DNA from: a virus
IMG/VR virus record: IMGVR_UViG_3300042395_000168
Location: 1 to 32,022 of that record
Direction: 5' to 3' (one strand)
Length of the DNA: 32,022 nt
Numbering within the stretch: the stretch's first letter is position 1; every line of letters starts with the position of its first letter. Of the stretch, positions 19,173 through 28,600 are shown in pieces. The position numbers and the translations under genes were made by a program. The notes beneath the pieces were generated by a model, which ran no database searches, was not told the DNA's origin, and worked only from the letters and a program-made list of their open reading frames with translations.

Positions 19173-20722
19173 ATAACAAAGCAGTGTTGCTCAGGACACG
19201 CAAGCCTGACAAATACACTGTCATACCAAAAAGCAAAGACCTTGGAGAGGTAGCACCTGGACTACACGAAGTGCTTGTGTTCTGGGGTCTGGACGAGATG
19301 CGTGTCTTGCGCAATCTGGGTGTGAAGGCAGTACCTTCACCGATTAAGGCTAAGTATGACTGGCCGGGGAAACACAAGCCCTTCGCACACCAGATTGAAA
19401 CCGCATCGTTCTTAACATTACATCGCCGTGCGTTTGTGTTTAATGATCCGGGTACAGGCAAGACGCTGTCTGCACTATGGGCTGCGGACTACCTGATGCA
19501 GAAAGGTTATATCAGGCGCTGTCTCATTCTGTGCCCGCTCTCTATCATGCAGGACGCGTGGATGAACGGTATTAGTAAAAGCGTGATTCACCGCACGGCT
19601 ATCGTGGCACATCATCAGCAGGCAGTGCGGCGTATTGAGATGGTGCAGGGTGACTACGAGTTTGTCATTATTAACTATGACGGACTGAACCTGATCGCTA
19701 ACGAGATACGCGCTGATGGACGGTTTGATCTAATTATTGTTGACGAAGCCAACGCTTACAAAAACGTCAGCACAAGACGTTGGAAAGCACTTAACTCGTT
19801 GATCTCACCAAAGACATATCTGTGGATGATGACGGGTACACCAGCGTCACAGTCACCGCTTGATGCGTACGGGTTGGCTAAACTTGTTAACCCCACAGGT
19901 GTGCCAAACTTCTTCACAGCGTGGCGTGATAAAACGATGAACAAGATCACGCAGTTTAAGTGGGCTCCCAAGAGCCAAGCGCCCAAGCTCGTGTATGACG
20001 CGCTACAACCTGCAATACGTTATACAAAAGAACAGTGCACAGACTTGCCACCCGTGCTTACGGAGACACGCGATATACCACTGACGCCTCAGCAGAAAAA
20101 ATACTACATGATGCTGAAGGAACTCATGCTGGTGCAAGCCGCAGGAGAAACAATCACGGCAGTCAACGCAGCCGCAGGTGTCAGTAAGTTGTTGCAGATT
20201 AGCGCAGGAGCGGCGTACACCGATGGGCGTGAGGTGGTGGAGTTTGATTGTTCCCCGCGCTTGTCTGTACTGCTTGAAGTGTTGGAAGAGACCACGCGAA
20301 AAGTTCTAGTGTTTGCACCATTCAGACACAGTATCGACACTATCCACAACTTCTTGGACAAGCACGGTATTGCTAACGAGATGATTCATGGTGACGTGTC
20401 AGTAAAAAAGAGAACAGATATATTCAGACGCTTTCAATCTGAAGATGCTCCGCGTGTGCTGGTGATACAGCCACAAGCTGCGGCGCACGGTGTGACGCTG
20501 ACGGCTGCTGACACCGTGATCTTCTGGGGTCCAGTGATGTCCGTTGAAACGTATAAACAATGTATCGCTCGCTCAGATCGTATCGGACAGGACTCCACCA
20601 AAGTCACTGTCATACACCTGCAAGGCAGCGACATGGAGCGCAAGATGTTCAAGATGTTGGAGGAGCGTGTGGAGGATCACGCGATGTTGATAAAACTTTA
20701 TGAAGAGGAGGTTGCACAATGA
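19160..20722 (+). CDS. SNF2-type superfamily 2 helicase (520 aa)
   Basis: A DNA translocase/helicase. Motifs in order: HQIETASFL Q-like region (about 77-85), Walker A DPGTGKT (96-102), DEAN as motif II in IIVDEANAY (about 193-201), MTGTPASQSP motif III (about 225-234), and ARSDRIGQ motif VI (about 469-476), typical of SNF2-like enzymes. DEAN replaces DEAH/DEAD. Phage SNF2 helicases next to polA and nuclease genes probably serve fork unwinding or remodelling. There is no accessory domain at either end. Overlaps the upstream gene by 13 nt. Confidence 0.93.
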   Translation: MQIINNKAVLLRTRKPDKYTVIPKSKDLGEVAPGLHEVLVFWGLDEMRVLRNLGVKAVPSPIKAKYDWPGKHKPFAHQIETASFLTLHRRAFVFNDPGTGKTLSALWAADYLMQKGYIRRCLILCPLSIMQDAWMNGISKSVIHRTAIVAHHQQAVRRIEMVQGDYEFVIINYDGLNLIANEIRADGRFDLIIVDEANAYKNVSTRRWKALNSLISPKTYLWMMTGTPASQSPLDAYGLAKLVNPTGVPNFFTAWRDKTMNKITQFKWAPKSQAPKLVYDALQPAIRYTKEQCTDLPPVLTETRDIPLTPQQKKYYMMLKELMLVQAAGETITAVNAAAGVSKLLQISAGAAYTDGREVVEFDCSPRLSVLLEVLEETTRKVLVFAPFRHSIDTIHNFLDKHGIANEMIHGDVSVKKRTDIFRRFQSEDAPRVLVIQPQAAAHGVTLTAADTVIFWGPVMSVETYKQCIARSDRIGQDSTKVTVIHLQGSDMERKMFKMLEERVEDHAMLIKLYEEEVAQ

Positions 20723-20739
20723 ATGATTGCATGTATAAT
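20712..20739 (+). promoter_or_regulatory. Candidate internal promoter before the ssDNA-binding unit
   Basis: Consensus TATAAT (20734-20739), with TTGCAC 16 bp upstream as a weak -35 (20712-20717). Start near 20746, about 20 nt before the ATG at 20767. It overlaps the helicase stop codon. It would raise expression of the two following genes, whose products are needed in large amounts if the second is an ssDNA-binding protein. Confidence 0.45.
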
Positions 20740-20766
20740 CTTTGACATAACAAAAGGAGAGTTGAT

Positions 20767-21165
20767 ATGGAACAAATTCCAATGGACAAGTTGGCGAGGG
20801 TGTATCTCAAGATACGCTCACGTATTCAACAACTTACTCAGGAATATGAGTCACAGATTGAAGAACTGAAAGCGCAGCAAGATGAAATCAAAACTGCGCT
20901 CAAGGATCAGTTGATGGCTCTTGGCAGTAAGTCGGTGAAAACCGATCAAGGCACTGTGATCTTGACCACCAAGACACGGTATTTCACACAAGACTGGGAC
21001 GCCTTTAAGACCTTTGTCACGGAGCACGATGCGCTCGATTTGTTTGAGCGGCGCATTCATCAAAGCAACATGGCGAAGTTCCTTGAAGAAAATCCTGCGC
21101 TTGTGCCCCCTGGACTTAACTCTGATAAAGAGTATGACGTATCTGTAAGGAAACCTACAAAATGA
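20767..21165 (+). CDS. Conserved phage coiled-coil protein (132 aa)
   Basis: Coiled coil at about residues 10-48 (IRSRIQQLTQEYESQIEELK), then SVKTDQGTVILTTKTRYFTQDWDAF and a C-terminal PPGLNSDKEYDVSVRK. This plan is common in phage genomes beside SSB or recombination genes and recalls Gam-like nuclease inhibitors in its coiled-coil start. That is an analogy, not a firm match. AAAAGGAGAGTTGAT precedes the ATG; the stop overlaps the next ATG. Confidence 0.75.
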   Translation: MEQIPMDKLARVYLKIRSRIQQLTQEYESQIEELKAQQDEIKTALKDQLMALGSKSVKTDQGTVILTTKTRYFTQDWDAFKTFVTEHDALDLFERRIHQSNMAKFLEENPALVPPGLNSDKEYDVSVRKPTK

Positions 21166-22070
21166 GTAACGTAACAGTTTTCAACCCAAGCAAAGTTCCC
21201 ACGTTCGCTAAGTCGCGTGGGCTGTCCACTATAGCTAAATCCCTCACGGGGGGTGCTGGTGCAGGTGGTAAAAACATCTCCATCAAAGGCGGTGTGTTTC
21301 GTTTAATCAGTGACGGTAAAGAGATCGCATCGATTGATGATCGCCATCTTGACGTTGTCGTTGTTGCGGCTGCACCCAAGGTAGGACGCACGTTCTACAT
21401 GGGTAAGTACGAAGAAGGTAAGACCACAGCACCGAACTGCTGGTCTGCTGACGGTGATAAACCTGACGCGTCGATTGAGACTCCACAACACAGCAACTGC
21501 GCGGACTGCCCCCAGAACATTCAGGGTAGCGGTGAAGGTAACAGCCGTGCGTGTCGTTTCTCTCAGCGTATTGCTGTGGTGTTGGCTAACGATGTTGAGG
21601 GCGATCCGCTTTCTCTGTCGCTGCCTGCTACCAGCATCTTTGGTAAAGAAGTTAACGGCGACATGCCCCTGCAAGCGTACGCTCGTTGGTTGGCTGCACA
21701 GAACATCAACCCTGAAGAAGTTGTCACACGCTTGCGCTTTGATACGAAGGCTGCTGTGCCCAAGCTGTTCTTCAAAACCATGCGCTGGTTAACAGACGAA
21801 GAATTCGCTTCAGTCACAACGCACATGGAAGCACCTGCCACACAGAAGCTTGTGACAATGTCTTTCTCAGCGTCAACACAAACGACGGCTCCTGCTGCAC
21901 CTGAGATCGAAGGCTCTCGTCCGAAAGCCGCATCCAAGAAGAAACCGGTTGAAGTTGTTGAGGATGACAGCGACGAACCTGAAGTGCGCAAAGAGAGCAC
22001 CCCTACTAACGCAGTACCCAAGAAGTCTGGGATTGCTGCTACTGTAGATGCTTGGGATACCGACGACTAA
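21162..22070 (+). CDS. Putative single-stranded DNA-binding protein (302 aa)
   Basis: Residues 37-145 form a beta-rich core with four cysteines (C93, C113, C116, C131) that could hold a structural zinc. From about residue 240 the chain is disordered and charged, with a Lys patch (PKAASKKKPVEVV), and it ends in an acidic tip DAWDTDD. That layout (core, flexible linker, acidic aromatic tip) is typical of phage and bacterial SSBs, and the gene sits between helicase and primase genes. No sequence family was confirmed, so the function is an inference. Confidence 0.6.
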   Translation: MSNVTVFNPSKVPTFAKSRGLSTIAKSLTGGAGAGGKNISIKGGVFRLISDGKEIASIDDRHLDVVVVAAAPKVGRTFYMGKYEEGKTTAPNCWSADGDKPDASIETPQHSNCADCPQNIQGSGEGNSRACRFSQRIAVVLANDVEGDPLSLSLPATSIFGKEVNGDMPLQAYARWLAAQNINPEEVVTRLRFDTKAAVPKLFFKTMRWLTDEEFASVTTHMEAPATQKLVTMSFSASTQTTAPAAPEIEGSRPKAASKKKPVEVVEDDSDEPEVRKESTPTNAVPKKSGIAATVDAWDTDD

Positions 22071-22076
22071 TTAACA

Positions 22077-22092
22077 GGGGGCGCAAGCCCCC
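22077..22092 (+). terminator. GGGGGC-GCAA-GCCCCC stem-loop after the SSB-like gene
   Basis: A 6-bp GC stem closed by a GNRA tetraloop, six bases after the stop and 10 nt before the next ATG. No T tract. It may partly terminate or stabilise the upstream mRNA, and it would also lie over the start region of the next gene, which has no ribosome-binding site. Confidence 0.55.
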
Positions 22093-22101
22093 TTACACAC
22101 T

Positions 22102-22380
22102 ATGCCCTACTCTGAACGAACAAAAAACGCAGTCAAACATGCCCCACGTACGCTAGGTTCGCGCCTTGGTCGGTGGGCTGTACATCGAGATTTCTCTGTA
22201 CTACGTATATCAAAATTTACAGGAGCGACAAGGCAGACGGTTTATAACTGGATGTCAGGCGTGGAAGTCACACCCGCCTATCGTTCTCGCGTACAGGAAC
22301 TTATTAACATATTGGAAAGGCAACCAACTGCCGATCACGCATGGAGACACATATGCGAGGAATACAACCTACAAGCCTGA
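22102..22380 (+). CDS. Helix-turn-helix DNA-binding protein (92 aa)
   Basis: Residues about 34-70 (VLRISKFTGATRQTVYNWMSG followed by VTPAYRSRVQELINIL) form a helix-turn-helix of XRE/Cro kind, and the rest is basic and helical. No Shine-Dalgarno is seen; the ATG follows ACACACT, just after the GC hairpin, so translation may be low or depend on hairpin state. It overlaps the next gene by 28 nt. A regulator or a replication accessory are both possible. Confidence 0.72.
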   Translation: MPYSERTKNAVKHAPRTLGSRLGRWAVHRDFSVLRISKFTGATRQTVYNWMSGVEVTPAYRSRVQELINILERQPTADHAWRHICEEYNLQA

Positions 22381-22535
22381 CGGATGCAGAACTTTTGAAC
22401 TACTGTGAACTTCATTGGGATGAAGTTGAAGCTGAGTTTTTGAAAGAGCTCATTCGACGTATGGCTCGTCACATGGAGCAACACATCCCTGACATCGCTG
22501 AGCCAAAAGACGGACGCCAGTTACCCCTGTTCTGA
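22353..22535 (+). CDS. Small protein ending in a clamp-binding motif (60 aa)
   Basis: ATG 22353 is chosen over 22341 because GGAGACACAT precedes it. It is acidic and helical (DAELLNYCELHWDEVEAEFL), and the last five residues before the stop are QLPLF. This resembles the QLxLF sliding-clamp-binding consensus at a free C-terminus, a usual place for such motifs. It sits just before the primase-helicase gene. It could recruit the host clamp, or block it. Confidence 0.68.
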   Translation: MRGIQPTSLTDAELLNYCELHWDEVEAEFLKELIRRMARHMEQHIPDIAEPKDGRQLPLF

Positions 22536-22549
22536 CCTGTGGAGTTTTC

Positions 22550-25420
22550 ATGCAACCGCAAGAGTTTCTGGCGGCAGTGCTCCCATCAACGGGTGTTTAC
22601 TGTATTGCCGAGCTGACAAGTAAAAAGAAAGAGCATGTTTTTGCAACGAACTTAGGAGAGTTTCAGCATGTCGTAGATAAATGGGTTAAGGACAGGCGTG
22701 ATGTTTACTTTGCGCTTGCTACGTTTAAGGAAGAGGGGAACCGCACGGCAAAGAACGCAGAGTTTATTCGTGCTGCGTTTCTGGATATGGACGGCTATGA
22801 GACCAAGCGCGATGCTGCTGAGGCGCTTGATGTGTTTCTGGAAAAGACAGACCTCGCGCAGTTAGGGCAACCGCTCGTTGTTGATTCAGGTGGTGGGCTC
22901 CATGTGTACTGGCCGTTTACAGAAGACGTTCCGATTGATGTTTGGAAACCTGTTGCAGAGAACTTAAAGCGTTTGTGTGCACAGGAGAACATGCGTATCG
23001 ACAACACGGTGACTGCTGACGCAGCGCGTGTCCTGCGCATACCGGGTACTGTTAACTTCAAGCCAAAGTATCCCAAGCCGCGTGCGGTGCGCGTCATGGT
23101 GGAGGCGAAGCCTAAAGCGTTTGACTTTGGTACGTTCTCTGGTCAACTTATTAAGAAGCTCAACGGGCACGCGTACAGCCCTGTGCTGCCGCAGAAGATC
23201 GAGATTGAAGGAGAGCGCCCAAAAGGACCGCGCACTGAAACGTCAGTAAAACTGTTTGACAATTTGCAGAGTGAGTTTAAGCTGCTGTGGATTAAAACGA
23301 TTGAGGGTACGGGGTGCAAGCAGCTTGAATACTACAAAGAACACGCCACCGAAGACGGAATGGAACCGCTATGGCGAGGCTTACTATCTTGGACAACGCG
23401 TTGTACAGATGGAGGTGACTATGCGAGCCGCCTTTCGGAGATGCACCCGTATGACGAAGATCGTATGCGGCAGAAGCTGCGCGACATTAAAGGCCCGTAT
23501 CCGTGCGTCAAGATGGATAGCGAGAATCCGGGCGTTTGTACAAAGTGTCCGCACTGGGGAAAGATAACCAACCCGCTCACCCTGTGCCGAACTGTCGCCA
23601 CTGACAACACTGAGAAACAAATTGAGATACAGGATGAAGAAGAACCCGTTGCCGTACAGATTGTTAGACCTGCGCCTCCACGCGGGTACAGCTACGGCGC
23701 AAAGGGCGGTATCTTTGCAGACAAGATTCTTGAGGATGATCAGGGAAACAAGTCCAAGAAATCCGTGATGATCCTGCCGTACACGCTATTTGCGGTGGAC
23801 ATTCTTAAGCAGCCCACGGGTGAACATGTTGTCCACATGATCGCTGAAAGAGAAGACGAATACCACGATGTGCTGCTGAATCAGAAGTCAGTAGTCAGTA
23901 AAGACGAAACGGTCAAGACCCTCGCTGCCCAGAACATCATCGCCTCGTTCGGCTCAGGCAATGACAAGAACTTGTTTGAGTACGTGCGTGGGTGTGTAGA
24001 GAACGCCAGCATTTCACAGTCACCCCTTGTCATCCCATCAAACTACGGATGGCAGAACCCCGACCGCCTACTATCGGGATACAACGCGCCCTTTGTGCAT
24101 GGTGGGATGGTGTATCAGAACGGCACAGCACGACGAGTGCCTATGCCAGATCTCCAGAACATCACGTCTGGTATGCGCTCAATGGGGACAATCGAGGGCT
24201 GGCGAAACGTCATACAGGTGTTGATTGATAAAGGCTTGGACGACATTCTGGCGATGCTGTGCGTGGGGCTTGGGTCACCATTTATGGCGTTCAGTAAGTT
24301 AGCGGGTATGACATTTCACTTGGGGTCTACTGAGTCAGGCACAGGCAAGTCGTTGGCACTACGTTTAGCAGCAAGCGTGTGGGGGCACCCCGATCACTTC
24401 CGTGTCAGTCGCTCAACATCTGACGTAGCGATGGTGCACCATGCGGGGATGCTCAACTCTCAGCCGCTCATCTCTGATGAGATCACGGTGAAGAACCGGC
24501 GTGACTTTGAATGGTTCCCTGCGATGGTGTTTGATATAAGCGAAGGCAGGGGTAAAGAGCGCATGGAGTCAGGCGCTAACAAAGAAAGGCTGAACACCAC
24601 CACATGGGCGCTGCTTGCATTGATGGCGTCGAATACACACGTGGTGGACTACATGACAGGTAACCGCAAACACTCTTCTGAGGGTGAGCTGCGGCGTGTG
24701 CTTGAGCTAACGCTGACTGACATACTGACGTGGGATGATCATGAACGAGAAGCCGTTGTATCACTGTCGCAGAACTACGGCGTGGTCGGACCGCAGTATG
24801 CCAAGTGGTTATCACAGAGTGGGCTTGAAGCGCAGAAGCTATACAAGAAGATTGAGAAACATATACGTATGGACTTTCGATCCCCCGACGACGAACGGTT
24901 TTGGACTGCGGGTTGTGCGTCTTGTATTGCTGGTGCTGTGGCTCTCGGCAGTAAGCACATGGGGATTATCGACCTTCCTGTTGAGCGAATCATGCGCGTA
25001 TTCCGTAACTTAGTATTCAAAAGCAGAGAGACCGTTAAGAGCAGCAAGCGCACGGTTGAGGATGTACTCAACAGCTACACACGGGAGTTCTACGGCAAGT
25101 TCGTTGTCATCAAGGTTGTGGACGGTACGCTTGCTGCGACGCTGGGCGACGGTGGTGTTGTTGATGAAACCATATCTCGATCTGAGATAGCGGGACGTGT
25201 GGAGCACGGCGTCACGCCAGGACACATTGAATACTCAATTGAGGAGAACTTACTGAAGTCTTACTGCGCCTCGATGAGCTTTGGTTACGCAGACTTTAAG
25301 AAGCAGATCGAGCGTATTTACCGTGTAGCCTACGGCAAGATGGACTTAATGAAGAAGACTCGTGGTCCGAGTATGCGCGTCAATGCAATCAAAATCTCAA
25401 TGCCAGAAATCGAAGACTGA
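22550..25420 (+). CDS. Primase-helicase fusion (PrimPol-like plus DUF927 ATPase)
   Basis: A 956-residue replication protein. The N-terminal archaeo-eukaryotic primase domain shows AAFLDMDG (D79, D81), SGGGLHVYW (H118) and ADAARVLRIPGTVNFK, the three motifs of RepB/PrimPol-type primases. A zinc-knuckle-like cluster follows (Cys at about 318, 330, 333, 345). The C-terminal half is a DUF927-type ATPase: Walker A GSTESGTGKS at about 593-602 and Walker B PLISDE at about 640. Such fusions prime and unwind in phages and satellite elements. TGGAGTTTTC precedes the ATG. Confidence 0.9.
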   Translation: MQPQEFLAAVLPSTGVYCIAELTSKKKEHVFATNLGEFQHVVDKWVKDRRDVYFALATFKEEGNRTAKNAEFIRAAFLDMDGYETKRDAAEALDVFLEKTDLAQLGQPLVVDSGGGLHVYWPFTEDVPIDVWKPVAENLKRLCAQENMRIDNTVTADAARVLRIPGTVNFKPKYPKPRAVRVMVEAKPKAFDFGTFSGQLIKKLNGHAYSPVLPQKIEIEGERPKGPRTETSVKLFDNLQSEFKLLWIKTIEGTGCKQLEYYKEHATEDGMEPLWRGLLSWTTRCTDGGDYASRLSEMHPYDEDRMRQKLRDIKGPYPCVKMDSENPGVCTKCPHWGKITNPLTLCRTVATDNTEKQIEIQDEEEPVAVQIVRPAPPRGYSYGAKGGIFADKILEDDQGNKSKKSVMILPYTLFAVDILKQPTGEHVVHMIAEREDEYHDVLLNQKSVVSKDETVKTLAAQNIIASFGSGNDKNLFEYVRGCVENASISQSPLVIPSNYGWQNPDRLLSGYNAPFVHGGMVYQNGTARRVPMPDLQNITSGMRSMGTIEGWRNVIQVLIDKGLDDILAMLCVGLGSPFMAFSKLAGMTFHLGSTESGTGKSLALRLAASVWGHPDHFRVSRSTSDVAMVHHAGMLNSQPLISDEITVKNRRDFEWFPAMVFDISEGRGKERMESGANKERLNTTTWALLALMASNTHVVDYMTGNRKHSSEGELRRVLELTLTDILTWDDHEREAVVSLSQNYGVVGPQYAKWLSQSGLEAQKLYKKIEKHIRMDFRSPDDERFWTAGCASCIAGAVALGSKHMGIIDLPVERIMRVFRNLVFKSRETVKSSKRTVEDVLNSYTREFYGKFVVIKVVDGTLAATLGDGGVVDETISRSEIAGRVEHGVTPGHIEYSIEENLLKSYCASMSFGYADFKKQIERIYRVAYGKMDLMKKTRGPSMRVNAIKISMPEIED

Positions 25421-25622
25421 CTTTGCCTTCCCGTGGGAGCACGTCCCACCGGGAGGCGGTTTCTTCATACCTACGCTGAACCCACAGCGCACGATAGAGA
25501 AGGCGGCACGCGCTGCAATAAAAACGCGTGCGTTCAACACGCGTCACGTCGTGTGTATTGTTAACGGGCAGTTTGGCGTTTATTTTCGGAGACTAAAGAC
25601 ACCATCCGCTTCGCTAGACTGA
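25383..25622 (+). CDS. Small conserved-type phage protein at the convergence (79 aa)
   Basis: FAFPWEHVPPGGGFFIPTLN is a motif seen in short phage proteins near primase genes (from memory), followed by a basic helix and HVVCIVNGQFGVYF. The start is unsure: ATG 25383 or GTG 25362, both inside the end of the primase-helicase gene and both with weak ribosome-binding sites. Its last 62 nt overlap the end of the opposite-strand giant gene. Function unknown. Confidence 0.65.
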   Translation: MQSKSQCQKSKTDFAFPWEHVPPGGGFFIPTLNPQRTIEKAARAAIKTRAFNTRHVVCIVNGQFGVYFRRLKTPSASLD

Positions 25623-28600
25623 TGCGCTGCTGCCGTAACTCGTCAAGACGTTCACGTTTTTGTTGAGGAGTAACGGATGTATCTTCACGAACAAACCGCT
25701 CTTCTTTTGCAAGTTCACCCATCGCTTGCTTAAACGAGCCTGCAAGTTTTGCCGAACTCAGCAGATCACGATTCTCTTCAATAAACGCTTTAGCGTCGTC
25801 TATACGCCCGCGCTCTGTAATGGCAGTCAGCGTACGCTGGCGTTTCTCAATATCACCGACAAGATCGTAAGCGTAGTTGATCAACCCCTGAGCATCTTTG
25901 GGCTGGAACAATCCACCAACCACAGGCGTATCGCTGGCTCTCATTTCAGGAGGTACTTTTTCCCCTGACGCAAGCATCGGGTTAGCTATACCGGTGAGCG
26001 CAACGCCAAGACCACCCGTATACCCTCGGATTAAATAGTCAAGCTTAATCGGTGAGACACCAAACAACTGCCCAATCGTCTTGGAGACTTCTGTTGTCCC
26101 TGCGCGGTATCTTTCTTCTGGGACCAACGCTTGCTCACGTTCGCTTTCGATGGCTTTGCCACTGTAAAACGAGTAATTCGTCATCAGCTCGATCATGGGT
26201 TTAATACCCGCTGGGATGTCTCCCGGCACTAAGCTACCCAAGATTTTACGAATAGCAGGCGCTATCTGTTTGATTTCTGTATCACCAAACGCTGTGTTGT
26301 ACACCATCTCTGGCAGTGACTTGAAGATATAGCCAATTTCAAACGGTATAGGTATGCGCACCGCTTCTTCAAAGAAGGGCGTATGAACAAAGAAGTTCAT
26401 GTATCTGTCGGTCGGGTCAGCGTTTTTGTAAGTCTCGTCGTCTTCCATAAACGCCGCGTAAGCCATCGTAATACCGGCCAACATTAGTCCACGAGCGATC
26501 AACTTCTCTCTGACTTTTAACTGCTGATTAAACGGCATCTTGCCTGTGAACGCACGGTACAGCACATCCAAACCTTGTATCTGCGCATTCATGAACGGCA
26601 CCATCATCGACAGCATGTACACGCTGGGCGATAAACCACGACGGTTAAAGTTCATGGACTCCAGCGTAGCGAGCGTGGCTTCCATATCGGAGAGCCCCTG
26701 CTTGCGGAAGTTGTTGTACATCACCACACGCGTTGAGGCATCACCCTGCACAGCCAAGTTATCTAGCTTAGCCATCGCTAGCGTCCAGCCTTTACCGCCG
26801 TTGACGAGGTCGCGCATGATGTTGCTAATATCTTCAGGTGTGCCGGTCAGCACCTGCCCACCGAGAATACCGCGCTCCTGCAACAGCTTCTGCCCCTCGC
26901 TCTTACCTCCTACCATCTTGCCAAGTTCTTTGAGCGAAGAAGCCACAGGCGTCATGTCAGCGCCAGACACCATCACCGCAGCGGTAGAGTCACGAACAAT
27001 TTGACGTAACGCATACACAGGGTTGCGCGTAATAAATTTACGTAAGAGCTGCGCAGGAACGCCAAGCATACGCACCGCAGCAGGGACTGTCATGGAGACA
27101 CCCTCAAGACCTTTAACCAATAAGTCTGACGGAATGCCTAGCGTTTCGGTATCGGCTTCAGCGTAGTAGTCCTCGCCGTCAATCTTAAAGCGTATGACTT
27201 CTGCACCCTTGACTTCTTTACCTTTACGAATGCCTGATTTGTTAGCCGCAGTTTCTTTGTCAGTACGCTTCAGTAAACCCATTTCACCCAGACCGAACGC
27301 GACGTTACGCGTTGCTAGATTACGAAGCGCCATGTCGGTAAGCAGGTTTGTGTTCTGCACCGAGCTTGTGAAGAAGTCCAGAATGTGGCGGTTGTCGCCA
27401 ATCAACTCATTGAGGTACGGCTGACTTTTTAAGTTACCGATATTGATAGGCGCAATCTCACCGCCAAGTACAAGCTCAGCGTTGCCGCCCTGCTTACGAT
27501 AGAACGGGATGTAGTCGTTGGTCTTTAAAAGATCTTCAGCAGACTTCTTTGACAGCGTGCCCGTTTGTACGAGGAAGTTAATCAGCCCTTTGTTGTACTC
27601 GTTGTACTTCTCACGCGCAGCTTCAAACGCAGACTTAACATCAGGCGTGCGCTGTACATACGCTTTGACTTCGTCAAGATCTTTCTGAGTAAGGTCTGGG
27701 TTAAAGTTCAGCGTGTCAAGGCCCACACGGTCAGCACGAAGCGCAGCAAGGTAAGTCGTAAACAACATGTTGGCTGCATCAGCATTGAGCGATGTGGCTT
27801 TGCTAAGTTCGTTGGCTACGTCTTTTAAAGATGTCGTGCCGCCACTGCGAACAACAAACTCTTCTTTACCATCATCACGCTTCTTCTTGTCCAGAATAAG
27901 CGCCCCATTGTTTGCAACCTCGGACGTAAAGCTCATGCGCTGATCAAACATACGCAGGTAGTACATCATCTGCGTTGCTTTAAGCGAATCCTTCATCTGC
28001 TCAGCAACACGTTCCAGAGGCTCAAAGCGGTCGATAAACTGTGTGCGCACGGCCAGCCATGAGTTGTTAGCCTTAACCTTATCGAACACTCCTGGGGGTG
28101 CAGCTACAACTTTGTTAGCTGTCTTGATGACATTCTCAGGGACGTCGGCGCTGTAACGTGGAGCGTTACGAAATACAACTTGATCGCCAGCTATATATGC
28201 TCCGGCTTTACCTTTAGCCATGTTGACACGCGACTGACGCAACAAGAAGTAAATGTCTGAAGGCTTCTGTTCTGCAAGCGTAGCCAAGCCCATCTTACGT
28301 AACGCGTCACGTATCGCGCCTACCAGCTCGCCAATAAACCGACGGGCTTTCTGCTTAAAGTTCTCATCAATACGCGCTTCTTCAACGTGCGCAATTAACT
28401 CACGCATCGCAGCACGTTGCTGAGCTTGTTCAGACGCACCGACTTTTTGTAATGCGAAGGCAGCGCCAAGGGCAGCGTCATACACGCCAAGGTCAGAAGC
28501 TAACTTCTCCATGCCACCTTTTTGAGCGTTGACTGTCTCAATCAGGTTGTCCATGCCTTTGGGTCCAAGGAGTGTATCCACCCCATAGTGACCGACTAAC

